From CAYIHX01 sp964363305 (GTDB lineage: Bacteria > Bdellovibrionota > UBA1018), in assembly GCA_964363305.1 (NCBI GenBank), contig CAYIHX010000011.1, forward strand, positions 1 through 64,000: a stretch of 64,000 bases of DNA, given 5' to 3'. Each line of letters begins with the position of its first letter. The first letter of the stretch is position 1. Below, piece after piece: positions 23,364 to 32,601 of the stretch. A program made the translations under genes and the position numbers. Below the pieces are notes generated by a model. That model was not told the origin of the DNA and made no database searches. It worked only from the letters and a program-made list of their open reading frames with translations.

Positions 23364-26300
23364 ATGACGACGACTAACACACCGGACATTCAAGTATGGC
23401 TAGCCAAACCGACGCAGACTTCGCCATTTTTCCTTCTGCTAACGGGTGCCCGTACTGGTTTCAGCGCCCTCAAACAAGGCCATTGGGTCATCGTCGCCGA
23501 CTCCGATGGAGTCCTGAAAAGTATCGGACGCATCCTCCGAATACGTTCCGACCTCGAAACGACCAAGCTCTATTTCGACCGCTTGCACATCCTGGAGACC
23601 AAGACCTCGCTCGCAGACATCGGACTGACGGCACCGACCGGTCCCGTTGGTCGCCTTCGGCCGGAAGACCTCACCGGCATACTTGCGCGCGATGGTATCT
23701 CCTTAGCCGAGATACCCCTCGTCCAAGACGCAGCATATGTCCGTGAGCTTCTGGAACTGGCGATTCGGGACGATCTGCTCGGGCCGGCGAACGGCCCTGA
23801 AGAATTCGTCGTCGACATGAGCGTTCGCGATAGATACCTCGTCGGCAAACTCGCTCCTCACAACCCGGCTGAGCCTTTGGCGGGGATTGAGCCTGCATCG
23901 GGCGCCGACGAGGCCGAGGAATCCGCCGATGAGAAATCGCCGGCACGCCATGAGCCAGGGGCTGAGTTCCCCCGCGCGACGGGCCGCATCGAAGGCGAGG
24001 CCGACGCTCTCGACGAGATCGACACGACGAGCAACCAGTCTCTCGTGCCGTCCAGCATGGGCATCACGTTTTGCGTGGGGTCGGATGTTGATGTACTTGA
24101 TGTCACGGCCCGTTGGGGCAGTTACGTTCGCGTTCCGAACGAGGAACACGAGTTCACGAAGCCTCGGAAGAACAAAGTGACGGGTGAAGTCGAAGAGACG
24201 AAGGTGAGAGTGTGGCGCCGCTCACCTCGCGGCGGGAGCGTCCCATTGAAGCTCGTGGACGGCGCCGTTTCACCACTCGTGCCCGATCGAGAGATGCCGC
24301 AGGTCCGCATCCAAGGCACTGTCCGCACGAACGCCCAGGGCGAGCGTTTGGTCACTTTGTTTCTCGTGAATGGCCAGCGAGAGCCTGAAACGAACCGTGA
24401 TAGTGCCTGGCTATTTCAGCCGGAAATCATCGTGAAGGGCTCTGCCGATGCCGCCGTATTCCTTCGGCGTCCGAGCAACGATGTCGTCGTCGACGATCCC
24501 GAACGAGATCATCTCAGCCTTATCTACCGCCGCCGAGTCGAATTTGCCGTCGGTCATGGTGTTGCCGTTCACGCCAAAACTGCCCAGAGCGACCCCACGC
24601 GCGCGGTTGAAATTCGTACCGAGGTCATTCCAAGTTACGAGGTTTCCGTCACCGAGACGCCCGGCCTTGATCCCGAAGATCGCCCCGCGATGCGGAAGAT
24701 GATAGAGCGAGGCTGGCTCGACATGCTGTCGCTTGCCGACCTCGACAATGCCGAGCTCGAAGAGGCGCTGAAGACTCTCGTCGACGACTATGCAGCGTGG
24801 ATCGACGACCAGCTAGCGCGCGTCGGCAAAGAGATCACCGGCTACGATGCCCCAGCGAACGAAGCGCTCGACCGCTGCAAGTCCACGCTCGACCGCCTGC
24901 GCGCGGGAATGAAGGTGCTTCGTTCCGACACGAAGGCACTAGAGGCTTTCCGCTTTGCCAATCGCACGATGGCCCGCCAGCGCGTGCGAGGCATCTACGC
25001 ACTCAGGCGCCGTCGCGGAGAGGAAGTGACGCTCGAATCGGTCGACGTGCGGAAGAACCGCTCGTGGCGCCCGTTCCAGCTCGCGTTCCTTCTGCTTTCG
25101 ATTCCGTCGCTCGCCGACCCCATGCACCCAGATCGCACGAGCCCATCGGATGCTTTCGCTGATCTTCTTTGGTTCCCGACGGGTGGCGGTAAGACTGAGG
25201 CCTACCTCGGCGTTGCAGCCTTCGCGATGGGGATTCGACGTTTGCATGGAGTCGTCGAGAATCTCGATGGCGGGCGCGGTCTCATCGTCATCATGCGCTA
25301 TACGCTCCGTCTTCTGACGTTGCAGCAGTTTCAGCGTGCAGCCACGCTACTTTGCGCGATGGAGATCATCCGGTTGGGAGACGTCGAAAAGTGGGGTCAG
25401 GACCCGTTTACCTTGGGCTTATGGGTCGGCAATAAGGTCACGCCCGGCACCACGGAGCAGTCTCATCAAGCGATCGAAGCCATTCGCGACAATGATCGGT
25501 CGCGCTCGGGTATCGCCTCGCCCGCGCAGCTCACGAGCTGCCCCTGGTGCGGCTCTGAGATCCGCCCGGGGCGGGATATCAACGTCGACAAAACCATTGG
25601 GCGCACGGCCATCTACTGTGGGGATGCATTCGCACGTTGTGAGTTCAGTAAGGCGAGATCGAGCACCAATGCCCATCCAGGGCTTCCGGTCAAAGTGGTC
25701 GACGAAGAACTTTATCATCGTCCTCCCACGATGATGATCGCGACCGTCGACAAGTTCGCGATGATGGCATGGCGTGCGGAAGTGCGCACGCTGTTCGGAA
25801 GAGTGCGCGAGGAATGCCAACGCCACGGTCTGCTTTGGCCTGGGCACGATTGCGCTGGCGGGCACAGGGCGCGTCAGCCCCTCCCAGCGGCCAAAGTGAA
25901 CCAGATCCGTGCCGTCCGCCCGCCGGACCTTATCATCCAAGACGAGTTCCATCTCATCAGTGGTCCACTCGGAACGATGGTGGGCCTCTACGAAACGGCG
26001 GTCGACGACCTCTGCTCTTGGAAAGTCGGGACCGCCACGGTCCGGCCAAAGATCGTCGCATCGACGGCCACCGTCCGGCGTGCTGGCGATCAAGTGCGAA
26101 ATGTCTTCATGCGACGTGTCGCTATTTTCCCGCCGAAGGCTCTTGATGTCGAAGACGACTTTTTCTCTGTTCAGCGCCCCGTAGAGAGCAAACCGGGGCG
26201 ACGATACATGGGTATCTGCTCACCAGGCAGCTCCAGGCCCGCAGTGCTCATCCGCACATACACCGCGATCCTCACTACCGCTCAGGGACTATTCGACGCA

Positions 26301-27341
26301 TTTGGCCCCGTCGCAGATCCTTATATGACTCTGGTCGGTTATTTCAATTCACTGCGAGAGCTGGGCGGCATGAAGCGCCTCGCGGAGGACGACGTCAAGA
26401 CACGCTCTTTCCGCGTGAAAATGAGCCTCGTCGAACGCCCTGGACTCGAACAACGAAGCACCGGGGAACCTGCCGAGCTGACTTCGCGTGTGAGCAGCTC
26501 CGAGATTCCGAAGTACCTCGATCAGCTTGAGATTCCATTCGACGGCGTATTCGATCCTGGTACGGGGAAATTCAAGATTCGACGCGAGGAGAACTCACCT
26601 CGACCGATCGACGTCGTCCTGGCCACCAACATGCTTTCCGTCGGTGTGGACGTAAACCGGCTTGGTGTCATGGTCGTGAATGGGCAGCCCAAAGGTACGG
26701 CAGAGTACATTCAGGCAACGAGCCGCGTAGGCCGTGCCTTTCCCGGCCTCGTGGCCTCGGTGCTCACATGGGCACGCCCTCGCGATCTCTCGCACTACGA
26801 GACCTTTGAGCATTATCATGCTACTTTTTATCAACACGTCGAGGCTCAGTCGGTCACTCCATTCTCGCCAAGAGCGATGGATCGAGGACTGACAGGAACG
26901 ATGCTGGCAATGATGCGAAACCGCTTCGATTCGTTCAGTCCAAATGCAGGAGCCGGAGCACTGAACAGTCCGAGTCGGCCAGAGATGGTGTCCACAATCG
27001 ACGCGCTGAGTGCGCGAGCATGGGAAGTAACCGAGGACTCAGCGAGGAGGGGGCTTGCCACCGCCGAGCTGAAAAGTCGTGCGGACCAATGGGCCAAAGA
27101 AGCTGGTGTTCCTGGGCGCGTTCTCGTCTATCAGAAATATGGTGCAGGACCTACGGCCTACGCACTTCTCGAGACTCCTGGACTTCGACCGTGGTCGACC
27201 TGGACGGTACCCATGTCGATGCGAGAGGTCGAACCCGGAGTCAATCTCGTGATGGAGGATGACCGATCCCTCAGCGATCCAGCTTGGAACGCTCGTCCGA
27301 CCGACGAGAATGCGGACAATGAAGAGGAGGCATCGTCATGA
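23364..27341 (+). CDS. drmA: DrmA, DISARM core helicase
   Basis: 1325 aa. Large N-terminal region of unknown fold, then a superfamily-2 helicase: Walker A LWFPTGGGKTEAY near residue 605, a zinc-ribbon-like insert (CPWCGSEIRPG and a later pair of Cys, near 725-760), the DEFH box IIQDEFHLISGPLG near 859, STATVRRAG (motif III), and lobe 2 with ATNMLSVGVDVNRLG and QATSRVGR. This arrangement and the size fit DrmA. It works with DrmB as the DNA-binding and threading complex that recognises unmethylated or 5'-ended incoming DNA. RBS AGGAG; stop overlaps drmB (ATGA). Confidence 0.92.
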   Translation: MTTTNTPDIQVWLAKPTQTSPFFLLLTGARTGFSALKQGHWVIVADSDGVLKSIGRILRIRSDLETTKLYFDRLHILETKTSLADIGLTAPTGPVGRLRPEDLTGILARDGISLAEIPLVQDAAYVRELLELAIRDDLLGPANGPEEFVVDMSVRDRYLVGKLAPHNPAEPLAGIEPASGADEAEESADEKSPARHEPGAEFPRATGRIEGEADALDEIDTTSNQSLVPSSMGITFCVGSDVDVLDVTARWGSYVRVPNEEHEFTKPRKNKVTGEVEETKVRVWRRSPRGGSVPLKLVDGAVSPLVPDREMPQVRIQGTVRTNAQGERLVTLFLVNGQREPETNRDSAWLFQPEIIVKGSADAAVFLRRPSNDVVVDDPERDHLSLIYRRRVEFAVGHGVAVHAKTAQSDPTRAVEIRTEVIPSYEVSVTETPGLDPEDRPAMRKMIERGWLDMLSLADLDNAELEEALKTLVDDYAAWIDDQLARVGKEITGYDAPANEALDRCKSTLDRLRAGMKVLRSDTKALEAFRFANRTMARQRVRGIYALRRRRGEEVTLESVDVRKNRSWRPFQLAFLLLSIPSLADPMHPDRTSPSDAFADLLWFPTGGGKTEAYLGVAAFAMGIRRLHGVVENLDGGRGLIVIMRYTLRLLTLQQFQRAATLLCAMEIIRLGDVEKWGQDPFTLGLWVGNKVTPGTTEQSHQAIEAIRDNDRSRSGIASPAQLTSCPWCGSEIRPGRDINVDKTIGRTAIYCGDAFARCEFSKARSSTNAHPGLPVKVVDEELYHRPPTMMIATVDKFAMMAWRAEVRTLFGRVREECQRHGLLWPGHDCAGGHRARQPLPAAKVNQIRAVRPPDLIIQDEFHLISGPLGTMVGLYETAVDDLCSWKVGTATVRPKIVASTATVRRAGDQVRNVFMRRVAIFPPKALDVEDDFFSVQRPVESKPGRRYMGICSPGSSRPAVLIRTYTAILTTAQGLFDAFGPVADPYMTLVGYFNSLRELGGMKRLAEDDVKTRSFRVKMSLVERPGLEQRSTGEPAELTSRVSSSEIPKYLDQLEIPFDGVFDPGTGKFKIRREENSPRPIDVVLATNMLSVGVDVNRLGVMVVNGQPKGTAEYIQATSRVGRAFPGLVASVLTWARPRDLSHYETFEHYHATFYQHVEAQSVTPFSPRAMDRGLTGTMLAMMRNRFDSFSPNAGAGALNSPSRPEMVSTIDALSARAWEVTEDSARRGLATAELKSRADQWAKEAGVPGRVLVYQKYGAGPTAYALLETPGLRPWSTWTVPMSMREVEPGVNLVMEDDRSLSDPAWNARPTDENADNEEEASS

Positions 27342-29176
27342 GCAAAACGCCGGTCGGCGAGGTACGCCCGAGCCAGCTTCTCTGGACCTACGGTCCTGGC
27401 GCTCTGATCGATTTGCCGAATGTCTCTGTCGTCACGATGGGCATAGATCGCTGGGAACAAGGGCGCTGCCAGCCGATCCAAGAAGCACGGCTGTTGGTCA
27501 ATGTTCGACGCGTGCTCGGTGACCAGGTCGAGTCTCTTCGGATGCCGCCGATCTCCGAGTCGGAAGCCGATCCTTTCTCTGCTGACGCGCTGGTCGGTGT
27601 TCCCGTCAAACCTTTTCCGCGTTGGATGAGATGCGTGAAATGCGGTTTGCTTTCGCCATTCGATGCTGGGCTTTTCGCATTGAAGGCCAACCGTTATCGG
27701 CCGGAGCGGACTTGTTTCGTCCATCAAGGGTGCACGGGTTCGCGTGGCGATCAGAGACCGCGCGATGTGGATGCCGTCCCTGCGCGCTTCTTGCTGGCCT
27801 GTCGAGAAGGACACCTAGACGACTTTCCTTGGCACTGGTTCGTCCACGGTGGCCCGAGTGCATGCACGGGAACGCTCCGCTTCTTCGAGAGTGGAGCATC
27901 GCTTCAGACCGAAAACCTCTGGGTTCGCTGCGATACATGTAGCGCGGCGAGGAGCATGGCTCAGGCTTTCGGCCAGGTCGGAAGGGACAATTTACCCGGA
28001 TGTCGTGGCCGTCATCCCCACCTCAATCGCTTCGAGGACGAATGCACCGAAGTTCCGCGTGCAATTCTGCTGGGCGCAACGAACGGGTGGTTCCCCGTTA
28101 CGCTCTCCGTGCTTGCGATCCCCCAAACGGGGAGCCCTCTCGCGCAGCTCGTGGCCGACGGCTGGACGTTCTTCGAGGACGTGGAGAATGCAGCAGAAGC
28201 TGCAACGGTCGTGAAGACTCTGAAGAAATCTGCCCAACTGCCGGGAATCGAGGCTTTCACGGGCGATCAGGTTTGGAGTGCCATCGAGGCGCATCGAGCC
28301 GGAGGCGCAGGTGACCAAGAGCTCGACCTAAAAGGCCCTGAGTGGGATGTGCTCACTTCGCCGACGCCGCCCACGGATTATCCGCACTTCATGAGCAAGA
28401 AGGTGGGCGTTCCGAGGGGATTCGAGCGACACATTTTACGTGTTCTGCTTCTGGAGCGACTACGTGAGGTCAATGCATTGATCGGATTTACGCGTGTAGA
28501 GTCTCCAAACGATGGGGGCGATGGCCAACGCGCATCTCGCGCGCCGATCAGCCGTGCCGCACCCAATTGGGTTCCCGCCACCCAAGTTCACGGAGAAGGT
28601 GTCTTCATACAATTCTCCGAGGAGATGTTGACAAGATGGGAGGCCTCATCTGGTGTGAGAGCATTGGAGACCCGTCTGCGCACTGGCTATCGCGGATGGC
28701 GAATTAAGCGTCAACTCCCACCCGACGACGGGTTCCCAGGCATGCGCTTCGTATTCCTGCACACAATCGCTCATCTGCTCATTAGAGAACTTGCTCTCGA
28801 ATGCGGCTACAACGCCGCTAGCATCCGAGAACGCGTTTATGCCGATACCGAAGGTGGCCGATCACAGGCTGGAATCCTTCTCTATACGGCTGCGGCGGAC
28901 TCAGATGGCACGCTTGGCGGCCTAGTCGACCTCGGCAAGCCAGAAAACTTGGGACGTCTGCTGCGGCAGTCGCTCGACCGTGCGGCGATCTGCGCATCTG
29001 ACCCGCTGTGCTCCGAGCACGATCCGACGAGAGACCAGTCGCTACATGGAGCGGCCTGTCACGCATGCTCCTTCGTCTCCGAAACCTCATGCGAATGCGG
29101 CAATAGATACTTGGACCGCGCGCTCGTCGTACCGACTCTCGAAGTCACAAATGCCGCATTGTTCGAGGGGGTTTGA
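27338..29176 (+). CDS. drmB: DrmB, DUF1998-containing DISARM core protein
   Basis: 612 aa. N-terminal GEVRPSQLLWTYGPGALIDLP is the characteristic DrmB opening. Zinc-binding pairs are seen in MRCVKCGLLSPF (near residue 98) and RCDTCSAARSM (near 200). The DUF1998 region is at the C-terminus with HTIAHLLIRELAL and a Cys cluster (HGAACHACSFVSETSCECGN). DrmB partners DrmA in the core complex. It overlaps drmA by 4 bp and drmC by 1 bp (TGATG). Confidence 0.93.
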   Translation: MSKTPVGEVRPSQLLWTYGPGALIDLPNVSVVTMGIDRWEQGRCQPIQEARLLVNVRRVLGDQVESLRMPPISESEADPFSADALVGVPVKPFPRWMRCVKCGLLSPFDAGLFALKANRYRPERTCFVHQGCTGSRGDQRPRDVDAVPARFLLACREGHLDDFPWHWFVHGGPSACTGTLRFFESGASLQTENLWVRCDTCSAARSMAQAFGQVGRDNLPGCRGRHPHLNRFEDECTEVPRAILLGATNGWFPVTLSVLAIPQTGSPLAQLVADGWTFFEDVENAAEAATVVKTLKKSAQLPGIEAFTGDQVWSAIEAHRAGGAGDQELDLKGPEWDVLTSPTPPTDYPHFMSKKVGVPRGFERHILRVLLLERLREVNALIGFTRVESPNDGGDGQRASRAPISRAAPNWVPATQVHGEGVFIQFSEEMLTRWEASSGVRALETRLRTGYRGWRIKRQLPPDDGFPGMRFVFLHTIAHLLIRELALECGYNAASIRERVYADTEGGRSQAGILLYTAAADSDGTLGGLVDLGKPENLGRLLRQSLDRAAICASDPLCSEHDPTRDQSLHGAACHACSFVSETSCECGNRYLDRALVVPTLEVTNAALFEGV

Positions 29177-29937
29177 TGCAAGCACTTCTTGATGCCGTCG
29201 TAGACATCGTAGCTCTTGTATCTCCGGCGAAGGTCGGCGCCATCGCCAATTCTCTGCGCGCATTAACGGATTCTGGGTCGGCGCCAGTAGCGAATGCTTT
29301 GGCAGATACACCTGCCGCACGCGCGGCCGTGGCGCGCATGTTGTCCGCGTGGGCGCAGGCCCGAAGCAGTGGTAGTGAAGTAGCAGGGATGCTCCTTGGC
29401 GCCTCCGAAGCACGCCTTCGCGTGGAACGAGAACTGAACGTGGAGTTGGTTTGGACGGGACCTACGACGCGATTCGTTCCGACACGAAGGACGGAGCAGG
29501 TACTCCTTGATCTCATTGCAAGCGCACGAGCCGATCTGTTTCTCGTGAGCTTTGTTGCTTACGATGTCCGCAGCGTAGTTGCTGCCATGAATGATGCCGC
29601 CAATCGGGGTGTCCGACTACGCATACTCCTCGAAGCCTCAACGGATCATGGGGGCAGTTTGAACATCGACCCGTCGGCAACGATGCGAACTAAAGTCCCT
29701 AAGGCGGAAATATTCACATGGAAAGAAAAGCCGGAGCCCTTCGTCGACGGAAAGGTGCACGCCAAGGTCGCCGTCGTTGATGGCTCGCGAGCATTTGTTA
29801 CGAGCGCGAACCTCACCGGCCATGCTTTGGAGAAGAACATGGAAGCAGGCGTCCTAATCAACGGTGGTTCAGTTCCCAAGACGTTGAGCGAGCATCTTCA
29901 GGCGCTCATCGATGTGGGAATCATTTCGCGTGTGTGA
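29176..29937 (+). CDS. drmC: DrmC, phospholipase D-like DISARM protein
   Basis: 253 aa. Helical N-terminus, then a single PLD-family HKD motif: VHAKVAVVDGSRAFVTSANLTGHALEKNMEAGV region, with H-x-K at about residue 193, and a preceding strand FLVSFVAYDV. One HKD per chain, so it should act as a dimer, as DrmC is expected to do. ATG 29176 overlaps the drmB stop; GAGGGGG is upstream. It is the last gene of the defence operon; the next gene is convergent, 25 bp away. Confidence 0.92.
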   Translation: MQALLDAVVDIVALVSPAKVGAIANSLRALTDSGSAPVANALADTPAARAAVARMLSAWAQARSSGSEVAGMLLGASEARLRVERELNVELVWTGPTTRFVPTRRTEQVLLDLIASARADLFLVSFVAYDVRSVVAAMNDAANRGVRLRILLEASTDHGGSLNIDPSATMRTKVPKAEIFTWKEKPEPFVDGKVHAKVAVVDGSRAFVTSANLTGHALEKNMEAGVLINGGSVPKTLSEHLQALIDVGIISRV

Positions 29938-29962
29938 GTCGCCATCGCGCGATCTCTCATCT

Positions 29963-31537
29963 TCATTGACTCAGCACAGTCCTATCTGGCACGGCCTGAA
30001 GGCATTGCCACCAACGCCCGATCCCCATGATCCTGCCCGGCTGCGAATCGGGTGAAAATGGGAGCCCCACAAGCAGTTCGGCGAGGACATTTCGCCGTTC
30101 TGCCTCGCTCGGAAACGCTTCTGCGAAGGCGCGTTCTTTTTTTGCCCAAAGAGCTGCCTCTCGCGCATCTTCGTCGAGCCGCTGACGCTCAAGTTCAGCC
30201 TCCCGTCGCTCCCGCTCGGCGCATTCCCGCGCCTTCTGGCGACGCGAATCCACCTCGATGAAGACCTCGGCCATCGCCTTGGCGAGGTAGGCCATCGGCG
30301 AATGGCAGGGTTGCGATTCTTCGCCATTCGGACCCCGGCGCACGATCCCGCGAGTTTGCAACATGCTGAGGCAATCTGCGATGTCGTCGGCTGAGTAGTC
30401 TCCAAGAAGGCCTTCAAGGGCTTGCCATTCGCTCTCTCTCTTTTTCGCTGGCTTGAGGTCCACGAAGTACGATTTCAGTTTTTCCGGCAACGGCGGGAGA
30501 GAGAGTTTGTTTTCTATCGTTTGAATATCTTTAAAGGGGGTTGCTGCAGGAACCACCGCCTGGGTCGGTACAGCAACCGGGGCGGAGGTTCCCACAGCGA
30601 CCGGGGTCGCCACCGGAACCGTGCTTGCTGTACCGACCTGGGTTTGTGCAGGAACCAAGGTAGTTGGAGCTTTAGATTTTGAAAAAAACTCCCATTCGTC
30701 TTCGAAGACCAGACCAAGCTGATTTGGCCGGTGTTGATCGCCCGGGATCTTCTCGATAAGGCCCTTCGCCTGTAGATCAGAGATCGCTTGGAGAATGGCC
30801 GGCCCACGCAGACCACTCTGGCGCTCAAGTACAGCCTTGGACAGCGGTGCGTACCGCTTCTGAAACGAGATCGTAAACCGGGCGATGAGAAGCAGGATCT
30901 GCATCTCGCTTCGCACCAGGTCACCGCAGGCCATGCGCATAAGAAAGCTGTTGGGAAGCCGGGTATACCCTTGGTGGAGCTTCGGCGCCGCCTGGGCTTC
31001 GAGCGTGACCGAGCTATCCTGCCCGCTGGCCGACGCCGGTGGTCCCTCCTCGACCGCCACAAGGTTTGAAGACGGTACCTTGGCTTGTGGAGAAACCTGG
31101 GTCGGTTTGGCAACCGGGGTCGCCGCAGGAACCGAGGTTGATAGAGTGACCGGGGTTGCTGCCGGAACCGGGGTTTCCGTGGCAACCTTGGTTTGTGGAA
31201 CCACCGGGGTCGGTGGATCGACCTGGGTTTGTCGAGGAACCTGGGCTGATGCAGGTACCGGGGTTGCCGTAGCTACCAGGGTTTGTGGAGGAACCTGGGT
31301 TTCCAGGAGAACCGGGGTCGCGGCAGCAACCTCGGTCGCTACCGGAACCTGGGTCGCTACCGGAACCTGGGTCGCTACCGGAACCTGGGTCGCTACATCA
31401 ACCTCGGTTTCTGGAGGAACCTCGGTTGTTTCAGCAACCGGGGTCGGTGCCTTGAACTGCGGTTGTCGCGCCGGGAGTTTGAACGGCTTCTTGACGTGGA
31501 GCGACTCCATCGCTGCTTTGAGTTCGCTTTTACTCAT
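29963..31537 (-). CDS. Replication initiator with phage O-like winged helix and tandem hexapeptide repeats
   Basis: 524 aa. Residues about 35-155 are hexapeptide units of pattern x-x-x-T-x-V (for example PVATQV, PPETEV), followed near 180-270 by a winged helix resembling the phage replication protein O domain: GYTRLPNSFLMRMACGDL, then SEMQILLLIARFTISFQKRY and LSKAVLERQSGLRGPAI and LIEKI. A shorter repeat set (about 295-330) and a charged helical C-terminus follow. At DNA level the repeats are 18-bp phased ACCnnGGT sites, listed separately, so the origin may lie within the gene as in phage lambda O. ATG at 31537 overlaps the parA stop by 8 bp. Initiator role inferred from domain and pairing with ParA. 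Confidence 0.72.
   Translation of the reverse strand: MSKSELKAAMESLHVKKPFKLPARQPQFKAPTPVAETTEVPPETEVDVATQVPVATQVPVATQVPVATEVAAATPVLLETQVPPQTLVATATPVPASAQVPRQTQVDPPTPVVPQTKVATETPVPAATPVTLSTSVPAATPVAKPTQVSPQAKVPSSNLVAVEEGPPASASGQDSSVTLEAQAAPKLHQGYTRLPNSFLMRMACGDLVRSEMQILLLIARFTISFQKRYAPLSKAVLERQSGLRGPAILQAISDLQAKGLIEKIPGDQHRPNQLGLVFEDEWEFFSKSKAPTTLVPAQTQVGTASTVPVATPVAVGTSAPVAVPTQAVVPAATPFKDIQTIENKLSLPPLPEKLKSYFVDLKPAKKRESEWQALEGLLGDYSADDIADCLSMLQTRGIVRRGPNGEESQPCHSPMAYLAKAMAEVFIEVDSRRQKARECAERERREAELERQRLDEDAREAALWAKKERAFAEAFPSEAERRNVLAELLVGLPFSPDSQPGRIMGIGRWWQCLQAVPDRTVLSQ
30558..30661. repeat. Second in-gene array of ACCnnGGT repeats
   Basis: Six units: 30558 (GCCTGGGT), 30576 (ACCGGGGC), 30600 (ACCGGGGT), 30618 (ACCGTGCT, degenerate), 30636 (ACCTGGGT) and 30654 (ACCAAGGT). 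Spacing is 18 bp except one step of 24 bp. They sit 3' of the winged-helix coding region. Confidence 0.8.
31077..31444. repeat. Main in-gene array: 21 ACCnnGGT units at exact 18-bp spacing
   Basis: An 8-bp core starts at 31077 and every 18 bp up to 31437 with no slip, 21 times. 19 of the 21 cores are ACC-NN-GGT; the units at 31077 and 31239 end in GGC. Flanking bases often extend the core to AACCnnGGTT, which is palindromic. The 10-bp spacers vary widely, except for four near-identical units at 31347-31400. The array encodes Thr-x-Val repeats of the initiator. Confidence 0.95.
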
Positions 31538-32372
31538 GTGCCACCCCCGCGACGAGTGAGAGGGCCGGGCGGGATGCAGCGCTCGCGCTAATGGCTTCGC
31601 CCATACCCAAGCGGGCCATGACTTCATTGCCGAGACCGAGGTAGTCCTTCGCGCCCGTGCTCTCGGGTGCGTGGTGGAAGATCGTCTTGCCGAGCGCTGG
31701 GGCTTCGCGGAGTTTCACCGACCGCTTGATCTTGGTTTCAAAGACCGCTTCGCCGAAGTTGCCCACCAGTGTGTCCCACGTTTGGCTCGCGATGTTCGTG
31801 GGGTCGACCAACGTCAAAAGATAGCCAAGAACGCTCAATTTTGGATTGGTGCCGCGCTGGATCTCGTCGACTTCGGCGTGCAGCTCCTTGATGCCCATGA
31901 GGGCGAAGTAGCTGGAGTCGACCGGTACGATGAGGTGCGAGGCGGCATTGAGGGCCGAGTTCATGAGCGGCCCGAAGGTGGGCGGGGTGTCGATCACGAT
32001 TACCGAATATTGCGAACGTAGCGGTTGCAGACGCTGCGCAAGCCGCAGCTCGGCATTGGTCAGCGAGACCATCTCGCGTTCCACCCGCGAGAGCAGGGGT
32101 GTGGCGGGGATCAAATCCATGCCGTCACCCTGGTAAATGACGCGTTCGACGGGCAGCGCGCGGTCGCGGATCATTTCCGCGATCGAGTTTTGGATGGTCT
32201 CTAGCCGCACGCCTACGCCCTGGGTGGCGTTGCCTTGGGGGTCCAGGTCGACGAGCAGGACGCGCAAGTCCTGGAGCGCCATGGCCTGCGCGAGGTTGAT
32301 GGCGGTGGTCGTTTTTCCGACGCCGCCCTTTTGATTTGCGACCGCGATGACGGGGCACTGTGCTTGATTCAT
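31530..32372 (-). CDS. parA: ParA-type partition ATPase
   Basis: 280 aa. Deviant Walker A NQKGGVGKTTTAINLA at residues 10-25, Walker A' VDLDPQGNAT and Walker B VIVIDTPPTFGPL: a small, soj-like ParA without an N-terminal HTH. It organises plasmid or chromosome segregation with a ParB-type partner, which is not present here. ATG at 32372 follows GGAG by 6 nt; upstream in-frame ATGs lack such a site. It forms an overlapping pair with the initiator gene, which marks the element as plasmid-like. Several repeats and hairpins lie just upstream and could hold the partition site. Confidence 0.92.
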   Translation of the reverse strand: MNQAQCPVIAVANQKGGVGKTTTAINLAQAMALQDLRVLLVDLDPQGNATQGVGVRLETIQNSIAEMIRDRALPVERVIYQGDGMDLIPATPLLSRVEREMVSLTNAELRLAQRLQPLRSQYSVIVIDTPPTFGPLMNSALNAASHLIVPVDSSYFALMGIKELHAEVDEIQRGTNPKLSVLGYLLTLVDPTNIASQTWDTLVGNFGEAVFETKIKRSVKLREAPALGKTIFHHAPESTGAKDYLGLGNEVMARLGMGEAISASAASRPALSLVAGVAHE

Positions 32373-32435
32373 TTTCATCTCCATTCGAGTTGACAGTGGC
32401 GGCACCTCTCTTTAAGAATGGAGAAGTACCGTCCA

Positions 32436-32553
32436 GGAGCCGCACCACATGCAGCTCCGGTTAAGGGTGAAAAGTCAGTTTCCGCTTCCGCCAAGATTAG
32501 GAACTGACGACGAGTAAGTTTGAAAAGCCTGGGGCAACAACCCTGGGCTTTTT
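32436..32553 (+). ncRNA. Candidate small RNA with three stem-loops (antisense to parA leader)
   Basis: Stem-loops: GGAGC (32436-32440) with GCTCC (32454-32458); GTCAGTTTCC (32474-32483) with GGAACTGAC (32500-32508); then a terminator hairpin. This layout resembles plasmid control RNAs, but no promoter is identified and the structures could equally belong to the parA leader on the other strand. Confidence 0.25.
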
Positions 32554-32554
32554 C
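32525..32554 (+). terminator. Rho-independent terminator-like hairpin
   Basis: AAGCCTGGGG pairs with CCCTGGGCTT (two G-U pairs) around a 6-nt loop, followed by TTTTT on the plus strand. The minus strand also ends the stem with a short T-run, so it may work in both directions. Confidence 0.55.
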
Positions 32555-32601
32555 AATTTAGGGTGGTTTGAAATCGAGTGAAGTCATCTCGCTCCTTTCT
32601 G

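Noticed and set aside
31077..31444. Regular short repeats that could suggest a CRISPR array
   Set aside because: The repeat core is only 8 bp at 18-bp spacing, lies wholly inside an open reading frame, and has no cas genes nearby.
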